Below are positions 13,084-21,300 of a DNA stretch of 23,945 nt, piece by piece; position 1 is the stretch's first letter, and each line of letters begins with the position of its first letter. The notes under the pieces are model-generated. The model was given only the letters and a program-made list of their open reading frames with translations, had not been told where the DNA came from and ran no database searches. Made by a program: the position numbers and the translations under genes. The DNA comes from UBA1367 sp040268355 (lineage in GTDB: Bacteria; Actinomycetota; Coriobacteriia; Coriobacteriales; Atopobiaceae): NCBI GenBank assembly GCA_040268355.1, contig JAWRIT010000025.1, forward strand, positions 1 to 23,945, read 5' to 3'.

Positions 13084-14970
13084 CTAGTTCTCGGAGAAGA
13101 GGCTTGACCAGGGGATCTCTCCCTGGCCCTCGCCGGAGGCCGCCCGCTCGGCGTCCTCGTGCTCGAGCTGGCCACCCACACGTCGCAGCATCTCCAGGGC
13201 GGCGGGATCGAAGCCACCCTGCTCGGCAAGATCGCGCAGCATGGCGAGGGTGTCTTCGACGCTCGTGCGCCGTGGCTCGCCGCCGTCGCGTGTCGGGGCG
13301 GCGGGCCGTCCGTCCTCCTCACGGGAGGCGTCCGATCCGGGAGAGGTGGCGGCGTCATCCCGATCGGACTCTCCCCACGGCCAGGGCGCACCAAAGGCCG
13401 ACTCGAAGGTCTCGAAGCGCGTGTCGTCCCAGCGCACGCCCAGCGGAAAGCGGTCCTCGTCCAAGGCATGCACGCTCAGCAGCAAGGCCGGTGGCATCGC
13501 GCGGCGCAGCGGCTCGGTCGCACGCAGGGTGCGCAACACGGCGGTGACGAGCTCCCGCTCGGCCCCATCGTGCTGCACCAGCTCCGCCTGCGAGCGGTCG
13601 TACTCGAGGTGTCCCAGCAGGATCTGGTCGACCTTCATCAGCTCGGACTCGCTGGAGATGGACCGCACGGTGCCATCGTCCAAGCTCAGGGACAGCGCGT
13701 CGTGCTCGTCGAGGCGCACGCGACGGAACAGCGGCGAGATGGAGTTGCGGACATGCGCGAGGTCGATGACGTCGGTGCGGTAGACGTCGCCCAGCGGGCA
13801 GAGCCCGGCGGCGCTGAGGCGCGCGTCCGACAGTCCCAGCGCGAGGCCCGTCTTATCGAGCGGCGAGAGCACGAGCGCCCCATGCTCGCGGGCCAGCTGA
13901 GCAAGCTGCAGCTCGTCGACGTCACGCTGGTCGAAGCCCCGCAGCTGTCCCAGCGCGTCGACCTGGTCGACCCCGAGCCTGCGAACAAGCTCGCGGCACG
14001 CCGGCGCACGGGTCCCACAGGACGCGCCGACCAGCGCATGGACATGCAGCGGACCGAGCGCGTCGGAGGCGAGCGCCACCAGGACCTGCGAGGACAGGCT
14101 GCCGTCGACACAGAGCGCCACGTCCTGGTAGCCCTGCTTGGCGGCGTAGTCGCGCACGCCCAGCGCGATCGTCTCCCACAGGTTGAAGGGCTGGTTGTAC
14201 ACGTCGGGGGTGGGCCCGCCGAGCGGGCCTTTCTCCTGGGAGCCGCCGACATCGGCCACCAACAGCGCCTCCTCGAAGGAGGGGGCCGAGGCGACGAGCG
14301 TGCCCGCCGGACCCAGCACGAAGCTCCCGCCCGTGTGGACCTCCTGGCCGTAGCAACCGAGCGAGCCGGCCACCACCATCCAGGCGCCCATAGCCTGCGC
14401 GTCGGCGACGAAGCGCCCGTCGGCCAGGTTGGCTCCCAGCATGCTCGAGGGATCGTCGGCGGCAAAGGGGTGGCCGGGGATGTGGATCACCACGTCCGCC
14501 CCGTAGTCGTAGTCGACCAGCGCACCCAGCTCCTCGCGCGAGACCGCCAGGGCGGCCGTCGTGCCGGCGACCTCGAACACGGGCACCTCGGGCATGGGGG
14601 CGAGGGCCTCCTGACCGTCCGTCGCAGGCGCCTCGAAGGCGAGCGCGGCCGTGCGCAGGGGCCTGACGCCCTCCTTGGACATGAGCAGCACCTCGAAGGA
14701 GGGCGCGTCGTCACCCGTGTCCATGGGCACCGGGACAAGGGAGGGACAGACGAGGCGTTCGCCCAGCTCGGCGACCGCCTCCGTCAAATCCCACAGGTAC
14801 GAGACGCGATCGGCATACGGAACCAGGTCAAGGCCCGCAAGGGCCGCGAGCGGGAAGACGAGAAGCTCGACGTCCTGCTCGGCGGCCCGTTGCGACTGGG
14901 CGACCATGCGCTCGACCGTCTCGTCGAGAGCGCCTGGATGGGTGTCTATCTGTGCGATGCCGATGCGCAC
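13084..14970 (-). CDS. NAD(+) synthetase-like protein with degenerate active sites
   Basis: The 628-residue protein has the layout of glutamine-dependent NAD synthetase (NadE): an N-terminal nitrilase-like glutaminase half (about 1-245) and a C-terminal PP-loop ligase half (about 255-480). Homology is visible in GGSFVLGPAGTLVASAPSFE (about 214-233), WETIALGVRDYAAKQGY (265-281) and CPLGDVYRTDVIDLA. The key residues are changed. The glutaminase Glu is Leu41 (FPL for FPE), the nucleophile Cys is replaced in ALAVSREE (Ser144), and the SGGxDS loop is DGSLSS (289-294). After about residue 490 there is a long charged, low-complexity tail. It therefore looks like a pseudoenzyme or an enzyme with a new activity. 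The GTG start lies three bases after the desulfoferrodoxin stop codon and has only a weak ribosome site, so translation is probably coupled. Confidence 0.78.
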   Translation of the reverse strand: MRIGIAQIDTHPGALDETVERMVAQSQRAAEQDVELLVFPLAALAGLDLVPYADRVSYLWDLTEAVAELGERLVCPSLVPVPMDTGDDAPSFEVLLMSKEGVRPLRTAALAFEAPATDGQEALAPMPEVPVFEVAGTTAALAVSREELGALVDYDYGADVVIHIPGHPFAADDPSSMLGANLADGRFVADAQAMGAWMVVAGSLGCYGQEVHTGGSFVLGPAGTLVASAPSFEEALLVADVGGSQEKGPLGGPTPDVYNQPFNLWETIALGVRDYAAKQGYQDVALCVDGSLSSQVLVALASDALGPLHVHALVGASCGTRAPACRELVRRLGVDQVDALGQLRGFDQRDVDELQLAQLAREHGALVLSPLDKTGLALGLSDARLSAAGLCPLGDVYRTDVIDLAHVRNSISPLFRRVRLDEHDALSLSLDDGTVRSISSESELMKVDQILLGHLEYDRSQAELVQHDGAERELVTAVLRTLRATEPLRRAMPPALLLSVHALDEDRFPLGVRWDDTRFETFESAFGAPWPWGESDRDDAATSPGSDASREEDGRPAAPTRDGGEPRRTSVEDTLAMLRDLAEQGGFDPAALEMLRRVGGQLEHEDAERAASGEGQGEIPWSSLFSEN

Positions 14971-14973
14971 GAC

Positions 14974-15354
14974 TTAGATCTCTGCCTTGAACAGGCCGTG
15001 AAGGTTGCAGTACTCGTAGACCGTCACATGCTCGGAGGCGTCGCAGGCGAACTCCGCGACCGGCTCCTCGCCCGGGTGCAGCTTCTTGATCTCGAGGCGA
15101 TCGTCGGTAGCAAGCGCGACGAACTGGATGTAGTGGACGTCGAGCATGGGGTGGTCGACCTCGCCGATGCGGGCTATGACCTTGCCGCCCTCGCGCGTGA
15201 GCGCCGGGACGTGCTTCTCGGTCGCGCCGTCGGACGAGCCGGCAACGAGCTCCTCGCAGGACTCGCCGCAGCACTCAGGCGTGCACGGACCCTCGAGGAC
15301 CTTCGCGAACAGGTTGTCGCACTTGGTGCACTTGTAGAACTTGACGTCGGCCAT
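14974..15354 (-). CDS. dfx: Desulfoferrodoxin (superoxide reductase, two-iron type)
   Basis: The 126-residue protein reduces superoxide to hydrogen peroxide without making oxygen, a cytosolic defence typical of anaerobes. The N-terminal desulforedoxin-type iron site is complete: Cys9, Cys12, Cys28 and Cys29. The catalytic iron site is also complete: His48 in EKHVP (with Glu46), His68 and His74 in DHPMLDVHYI, and Cys116 and His119 in CNLHGLF. The length is normal for the two-iron class. The ATG at 15354 has AAAGGAG at ideal spacing. It is the first gene of a two-gene operon with the NAD-synthetase-like protein. A TACAAT -10 and a 9-bp inverted repeat lie in its leader. Electrons usually come from rubredoxin, which is not encoded in this window. 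Confidence 0.96.
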   Translation of the reverse strand: MADVKFYKCTKCDNLFAKVLEGPCTPECCGESCEELVAGSSDGATEKHVPALTREGGKVIARIGEVDHPMLDVHYIQFVALATDDRLEIKKLHPGEEPVAEFACDASEHVTVYEYCNLHGLFKAEI

Positions 15355-15381
15355 GATTGGCTCCTTTCGTCGTACCTCTCC

Positions 15382-15418
15382 TTGGATGCCCCCTCGGCAT
15401 CGCTGGCATCCAATTGTA
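15382..15418 (-). promoter_or_regulatory. dfx promoter -10 with an adjoining 9-bp inverted repeat
   Basis: On the minus strand, TACAAT (15418-15413) is immediately followed by a perfect inverted repeat, TTGGATGCC (15413-15405 in sense) and GGCATCCAA (15390-15382), separated by 14 bases. The loop contains a further GATGCC, so an alternative six-bp stem GATGCC/GGCATC is possible. The position between -10 and ribosome binding site fits a repressor operator or a switchable leader hairpin. Confidence 0.5.
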
Positions 15419-15461
15419 CGCGATGCGCCGCCCGTGAACGAGCAGGCGGTCGCGGTATGTA

Positions 15462-15595
15462 CGAGACGCAGACGGGAGGCGCCCCGCCCGTGTTCCCGAG
15501 GTGCGACCGGAGCTCTTCCGCCCGTCCGTGCGAGACGAAGACGGGTGTCCCTGCCAGCGCATCCGGCGCGCGGGACGGACGCCCCCCGCCCGTGG
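15462..15595. repeat. Duplicated GC-rich hairpin motifs upstream of the abi gene
   Basis: CGAGACG-C/A-AGACGGG occurs at 15462-15476 and again at 15531-15545 (one mismatch). Each copy is followed by a complementary CCGCCCGT element, at 15484-15491 and 15587-15594, so each can fold: ACGGGAGG with CCGCCCGT (15472-15491, one mismatch), and GTGTCCC with GGGAC and ACGGG with CCCGT in the second. A third CCGCCCGTG lies at 15428-15436. The stretch lies in the divergent gap between dfx and abi. A possible abi -10 (TACCAT, 15617-15622) lies downstream of it. Confidence 0.5.
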
Positions 15596-15650
15596 TCACC
15601 TGAGGTCAGCTTTCGCTACCATGGTGTCCGAGCGCGAGGCAGGAGGGGTC

Positions 15651-16568
15651 ATGGACAAGCCGTTCCGTACGATCAGCGAGCAGGTGCGCCTGCTCGAGGC
15701 ACGTGGCGTCACCACCGACGAGGCGACGCCCGCCATCCTGCTGCGCGAGGGCTACTACGCGGTGGTCAATGGATACGGCAAGGCCTTTCTCGACGAGGAC
15801 GCCACCGCCCGCGCCGGCGACGACCGCTACCGCGCGGGCACCCGCTTCGCCGACATCCATCACCTGTTCCGCTTCGACCGTGAGCTGCGGGCCCTGACCT
15901 TTCGCGCCATCATGAGCGTGGAGGGAACCCTGCGCTCGGTGCTCTCGCACACCTTCTGCGAGCACCATCGCAGTCCGGAGGCCTACTACAACCGTCACTG
16001 CTACACCACCGCCAAGCACTACCTGCGAGGGCCCAAGCAGTATGAGGGCGACCTGGAGTGGATGATCAGCACCTTTCGCCACCATGCCGAGGGGCATGCG
16101 GCAGACGAGCGTCAACAGGGCGGACGCGACGGCACCAACGTGCGCATCGCCTGGTACCGGAAGCGCTACGACGCCATCCCCCTGTGGGTCCTGTGCTCCG
16201 ACCTCACCTTTGGCAACCTCCGCTACTTCTTCGCCCTGATGCGCGAGCAGGAGCAGCGCGCGGTGTGCGCCCGGATGGCCGAGGTCTGCGGCACCACGGC
16301 AGATGGCCTGCCGATCGAGCCTGCCAGCATGTTGCGCGACATGGAGACCTTAAGCGAGCTGCGCAACGACTGCGCCCATGTCGAGCGCATCTATGACGCC
16401 CGCTTTGGCGAGGAAGCGCGCCCCTACCCGCAGATGGTCGACGTGCTCGCAGCCTTTCTGGCCGCCGACGACGAGGCCTGGCTGCGCGCCAGCGTCACCG
16501 AGCTCGTCAGTCGCTTTGCGGGGACGAGCGAGGCGGTGGCCACGGTGTTGGCGGCCGCCGGCTTCTGA
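15651..16568 (+). CDS. Abi_2/AbiD-AbiF family protein (HEPN type)
   Basis: The 305-residue protein belongs to the Abi_2 family of abortive-infection proteins. It opens with the typical KPFRTISEQVRLLEARGV (residues 3-20), then LREGYYAVVNGYGKAF (31-46), and has two R-x4-H motifs of the HEPN type: Arg95/His100 and, in the best-conserved place, Arg238-Asn-Asp-Cys-Ala-His243. HEPN proteins are often RNases, so a growth-arrest role during phage infection is plausible; this is known for lactococcal relatives only. The start at 15651 has AGGAGG at good spacing; an ATG ten codons upstream would overlap the likely -10 (TACCAT, 15617-15622). No protein antitoxin is encoded next to it. Confidence 0.85.
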   Translation: MDKPFRTISEQVRLLEARGVTTDEATPAILLREGYYAVVNGYGKAFLDEDATARAGDDRYRAGTRFADIHHLFRFDRELRALTFRAIMSVEGTLRSVLSHTFCEHHRSPEAYYNRHCYTTAKHYLRGPKQYEGDLEWMISTFRHHAEGHAADERQQGGRDGTNVRIAWYRKRYDAIPLWVLCSDLTFGNLRYFFALMREQEQRAVCARMAEVCGTTADGLPIEPASMLRDMETLSELRNDCAHVERIYDARFGEEARPYPQMVDVLAAFLAADDEAWLRASVTELVSRFAGTSEAVATVLAAAGF

Positions 16569-16642
16569 GGCGGGTCGGCCCGCTCGCACGGCGCATTCCC
16601 GTGCCTGCGGACGCAGCCTCACCTCCGCCCTCACCCCAGGCG

Positions 16643-18220
16643 TCAGCTCAGGCGCACGCGCTCGATGCGGCACTCATGCGTATCGCATCGATCGCGATAG
16701 GTGACGCCCACCAGAACGCACTCGCCCGTGAGGCCCTTGAGGGGCGCCTGGTAGTTCCGCTCACGGATCTGCTCGATGGCCGCCGTTGCCGCCTGGTCCC
16801 ACTTGAGCTCGACGATCAGAGGAGGCAGGTCGCTTGTCGGCTTGGGGATGAAGGCCAGATCGGCGAAGCCGCGTCCACCCGGCAGCTCGTCCACACGCAG
16901 GTAGTCGTCCACACTCCAGATGTAGGCGAGCTTGACGGCCGCGCGAAGGGCCTGCTCGTCGTTATAGAAGTGGGGACCCGCCGCTGAGTCGTGCGCGCGA
17001 GCGATGGCGTCGGCCACGTAGGCCGCGTCACCCGCGAGCGTACGCTTTTGCAACTCGCGCGAGTCGCGCACCAAGGCTGCGAGCTGAGGGCGCGCGCCCG
17101 TCTCCAGAGCCACCGCGAACTCTCGCCTGACCTCCTCGTTTGGGATGAAGACGCTCTGTTCCACCTGGTCGTAGCCCAAATAGCCCAGGTGCACGAGCAG
17201 CGTGTACATGTCGTTCTTGGACCGGATGGTGCGCATGTCGTTCTCAAAGTGACCGACATTGACCGGAACGCGCTGGCCGTCGATCATGGCCACCAGATCC
17301 TGGGCCACACCGTCGAAGTCCATGTCGATATAGACCTGCAGCGCCTCATAGGTCTCGGTGTTGGTCCAGTAGTTCGAGAAGTATCCGCTGAGCATTGCCC
17401 GGGCGACCGAATTGGGATTGTAGACGTGCAGCCGATCGGGGCCGAGAAGATATCCGTCATACCAGCGTCTCACCTGGTCGAAGTCCACATCGAATCGCTC
17501 GCACAGGCGCTCCACATCCTCTGCGCCAAATCCCATCAGATCAGCCAGTTGCCTCGGGTCCACGACGGAGTACTCGTCGAACAGGTTGAGCGCCGAGTGC
17601 TTTCCGTACTTCTTGATGGGGAGAATCCCGGTCATGTAGGCTGCGTCCACATAGCTGGCCCCTTTGAAGAGACCGCGAAGGAAGTCAAGGTAGCGACGCT
17701 GGAGGATGGGATCGTCGGCGGCCTCGCGCATGGGGTAGTCCCACTCGTCGATGACAAAGACGAATCCCGAGCCCTTTGCGTTGGCGATGCGCTCCAAGAC
17801 CCTGAAGAGCGTGCGACGGTGCTGGGGCATCAGCTCTGGCCACGCTTCCTCAAGATCGTGGAGCACTTCCTCGGCAAAGGTCTCCGGCAGCCTCGAGATT
17901 CCCTCGCCACGCGCGACGAGCCGCTGCACGTCCACGCGAATGACGTCATGGGCGTTGAGATGCACGTCGAAGCTCGGCTCACGGCTGATGTCAAGCCCCT
18001 CGAACTGCATCCGCGAGTCGGCCCCACGCGTGTAGTAGGCCACCAGCATGTCGGCATCCACGCTCTTGCCGAAGCGCCTCGGTCGGCTCACGCAGACGAG
18101 GCCGGCGTCGGTGCCCAGACGTTCGTTCATGAACGAGACCAGCGCCGTCTTGTCCACGTAGAACTGTGCGTTGAGCGCGCGCTGGAACATGCGGTTGTTC
18201 GGGTTGAGGTAGATGCCCAT
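16643..18220 (-). CDS. AAA-ATPase-like protein with PD-(D/E)XK nuclease domain
   Basis: The 525-residue protein matches the AAA-ATPase_like plus PDDEXK_9 (formerly DUF1703) architecture that is common, often in many copies, in gut anaerobes. The N-terminal half has the variant Walker A RPRRFGKS (46-53) and Walker B FVFVIDEWD (153-161). The middle part has RRWYDGYLLG and YNPNSVARAML. The C-terminal nuclease-like fold keeps Asp454 (FADLAF), Glu471 and Lys473 (VELKW), so it may be active. The biological role of the family is not known; defence or mobile-element links are proposed. The ATG at 18220 has GGAGG at good spacing. The gene converges with the abi gene, their stop codons 75 bases apart, with two small stem-loops (16570-16583 and 16586-16604) between them. 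Confidence 0.88.
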   Translation of the reverse strand: MGIYLNPNNRMFQRALNAQFYVDKTALVSFMNERLGTDAGLVCVSRPRRFGKSVDADMLVAYYTRGADSRMQFEGLDISREPSFDVHLNAHDVIRVDVQRLVARGEGISRLPETFAEEVLHDLEEAWPELMPQHRRTLFRVLERIANAKGSGFVFVIDEWDYPMREAADDPILQRRYLDFLRGLFKGASYVDAAYMTGILPIKKYGKHSALNLFDEYSVVDPRQLADLMGFGAEDVERLCERFDVDFDQVRRWYDGYLLGPDRLHVYNPNSVARAMLSGYFSNYWTNTETYEALQVYIDMDFDGVAQDLVAMIDGQRVPVNVGHFENDMRTIRSKNDMYTLLVHLGYLGYDQVEQSVFIPNEEVRREFAVALETGARPQLAALVRDSRELQKRTLAGDAAYVADAIARAHDSAAGPHFYNDEQALRAAVKLAYIWSVDDYLRVDELPGGRGFADLAFIPKPTSDLPPLIVELKWDQAATAAIEQIRERNYQAPLKGLTGECVLVGVTYRDRCDTHECRIERVRLS

Positions 18221-18252
18221 GGGCTGCCTCCGTCGCAGTGACTCCTACAACC

Positions 18253-18279
18253 AGTATACGGCGTCACCCCAGGCCTGGG
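18253..18279 (-). promoter_or_regulatory. Promoter -10 and 12-bp palindrome before the AAA/nuclease gene
   Basis: On the minus strand, TATACT (18258-18253) is a strong -10, 33 bases upstream of the ATG at 18220. Ten bases further upstream lies the perfect palindrome CCCAGGCCTGGG (18268-18279), which takes the place of a -35 region. It may be an operator or activator site, or the remnant stem of a terminator for dnaE, whose stop codon is at 18329. Confidence 0.42.
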
Positions 18280-18328
18280 CCCCCTGGCAGGACTTCATGC
18301 GGGACGGGGGCGAGCGGTGGCACCTCCC

Positions 18329-21300
18329 CTACGCGCAGACCACGCGGCCCTCCTGGCCGATGAGGTCGATCACCTCAGCCTTGAGCAGGACGCTGCGCGC
18401 GTCCACGCGCATCGGGAGCTCCATGCGCATGGTGTTGCCCGAGGCCTCCTGCACGAACAGCTCGACGCGATCCATGCCGCCGTAGCGGGAGAAGATGGCG
18501 CTCAGGTCCTGCATGCGATCGTAGGAGAGCATGCGCGGGGTCATGAACACCTCGAAGACCTTCGGGCGGTTCGTACGGTCGGAGAGCTCCATCGCCTGCA
18601 CGTCCTGGCAGATGATCTGGCTGCCACGGTCGGAGCGCTCCAGCTTGCCCGTCACGCGCACGAACACGTTGCCCACGCTCTCGCCGGTCTCGCGGTCGAC
18701 CTCGCCCGACAGCGTGGCGGCGCACTGCCGGTAGAGCTTGGGGAACACGACGAGCGTGATCTCGCCCTCCATGTCCTCGAGCGTGACGATGGCCATGTTG
18801 TCGCCGTTCTTGGTGGTCTTCTTGGCCACGGAGGAAACCATGCCGGCCAGATGTATCGGCTTGCCCTCGGGCACCCGGTAGCGCGTCGAGGCGGTGCCGG
18901 TGGCGGGGTTCAGGTATTCCTCGCTCACCTCGATGTCCGAGATCAGGTAGTCGCGGGCCTTGGAGAGCGCGTACTCGTAGGGGCGCAGCGGATGGTCGGA
19001 GACGTAGATGCCCAGGACCTCGCGCTCCTGCGCCAGCTTGAAGGTACGGTCCCATTCGACGCCGTCGGGTTCGGGCACGTCGCTCTCGAAGCCCGATCCC
19101 GCCACGTCGGCGAACATGTCAAACAGCGAGCTCTGCCCCGCCGCGCGGTCCTTCTGCCGCTTGATGGCCGCGTCGATGATGTTCTCCGGGTTGTTCTTGT
19201 CGACGAAGTGCATCATCTGCATGCGGGTGTAGCCGGTGGAGTCGAAGGCGCCGCTTTTGATGAGCGCCTCCACCACGCGCCGGTTCGCCTGGCTGGCGTC
19301 GACGCGCTCCACGAAGTCGTGCAGGGTCTTGAAGGGCCCGCCTGTCTCCCGCTCGGCCATGATGGCCTCGCCCACGCCCTCGCCCACGCCGCGGATCCCC
19401 GCGAAGCCAAAGCGGATGCCCTCGGCGGTCGCCGTGAAGTCCTTGCCGCTCTCGTTGATGTCGGGCGGCAGCACCGAGATGCCCTCGTGCCGACAGGCCG
19501 TCACGTAGTGGACGATCTTCTCGGTCTTGCCCATGTAGCTGGTCAGCACCGAGGCCATGTACTCCTTGGGGAAGTACGCCTTGAGCCAGGCCGTCTGCAT
19601 GACCAGGATGGCGTAGCCGGCCGAGTGGCTCTTGTTGAACGCGTAGGAGGCAAACTCCAGCACGTCGTCCCAGATCTTCTGGGCGATGGCGCGGGAATAC
19701 TGGTTGGCCTCGGCGCCGTTCATCCAGTGGTCGTAGATGGTCTCGTCCTTGCCGTCCTCCCAGTGGAAGATCTCGTCGGTGAGCATCTTGATCTTCTTCT
19801 TGGCCACCGGCTTGCGGATGCGGCTGTCGGACTCCCCCGCCGAGAACCCGCACATCTTCATGGAGATCTGCATGACCTGCTCCTGGTAGACCATCGTGCC
19901 GTAGGTCTCCTCCAGGATCTCGGACAGGCGGTCGTCGTAGAAGGCCACTTGCTTGCGCCCGTTCATGCGGTCGATGTAGTCGCTGACCATCCCGGCGCCG
20001 AGCGGGCCCGGACGGTAGAGCGCGATCAGGGCCACGACCTGCTTGTACTCGCGCGGCTGCATGCCCTTGATGGTGGCCGTCATGCCCGCCGACTCGATCT
20101 GGAACACGCCCGCCGTGTGTCCGCGCCCCATGAGGGCGAAGGTCTCCGGGTCGTCGAAGGGAATCGCGTCCACGTCGATGTCCACGCAGCTGGCGTCGGG
20201 CTTGATGGTGGCGCGCACCGCCTCTGGCACGGCGTCGATGTCCGCGGCGCTCGGGTAGTTGGCACGGATGTTGCGCAGGGCCTTGGAGATGACCGTCAGC
20301 GTGCGCAGGCCCAAAAAGTCCATCTTGAGCAGGCCCATGTCGGCCACCGAGTGCCCCTCGTACTGGGTGATCTCGACGCCGCCCTTGGTGTCGAGCTTGG
20401 TGGGCACGTGGTCGTTCACCGGCGTGGGCGCGATGAGCACGGCGCAGGCATGCACGCCCTCGCCGCGCGTCTTGCCCTCGATGGCCAGGGCCGCGTCGAT
20501 GATGCGGCGCGCGTCGGCGTCGCGCTCGTACGCCTCGCGGAAGTCGGCCGAGAAGAGGTCCTCCTTGCCGGGGGTCTTCTCCAACACGAAGGCGAGCTTG
20601 GCCTTGGGGTCGTTGGAGATCATCTTCGAGAGGCGCTGGCCCATGTAGACCGGGAAGCCCAGCACGCGGTTGGCGTCGTTGATGGCCTGCTTGGCCTTGA
20701 TGGTGGAGTAGGTGATGACGTGGCTCACGCGCTCGGCGCCGTAGAGCTCGCGGACGTGCTGGATCACCTCCAGCCGTCGCTCGTCGTCGAAGTCCATGTC
20801 GATGTCGGGCATCTCGGAGCGCTCGACCGACAGGAAGCGCTCGAACATCAGGCCGTTCTCGAGCGGGTCGAAGGTGGTGATGTCCATGGCGTAGGCCACG
20901 ATGGCGCCCGCCGCGCTGCCGCGTCCCGGGCCGACGCCGATGCCGCGCTCCTTCGCCCAGCGCACGTACTCCTGCACGATCAGGAAGTAGTCGGCGAAGC
21001 CCTTGGTGCAGATGACGTCGTACTCGTACTCGAACCGCTCGCGCACGCTGACGCCGCCGATGGTCAGCTCGCGCCAGTCGTCGCCGTAGCGGCGGGCGAG
21101 ACCCTGCTCGCACTCCGTGCGGAAGCGCTCCTCCGAGGTCTCCCCCTCCGCAAGCCCTGGGAACTTGGGCAGGTACATGTCCGTCCAGTCGAGCTCGTAG
21201 TTGCACTTGTCCGCGATCTCGACCGTGGTGTCGATCGCCTCCGGGACCCACGAGAAGAGGGCCCTCATCTCCTTCTCGGTCTTCAGGTAGAACTCGGTGC

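Noticed and set aside
13159..15603. Open frame of 814 codons on the plus strand opposite the NAD-synthetase-like and dfx genes
   Set aside because: Same compositional effect; it crosses two real genes and the dfx promoter and has no ribosome binding site.
16570..16604. Two small stem-loops between the abi and AAA/nuclease stop codons
   Set aside because: They may help to end the convergent transcripts, but the stems are 5-6 bp without U tracts; too weak for a terminator call.
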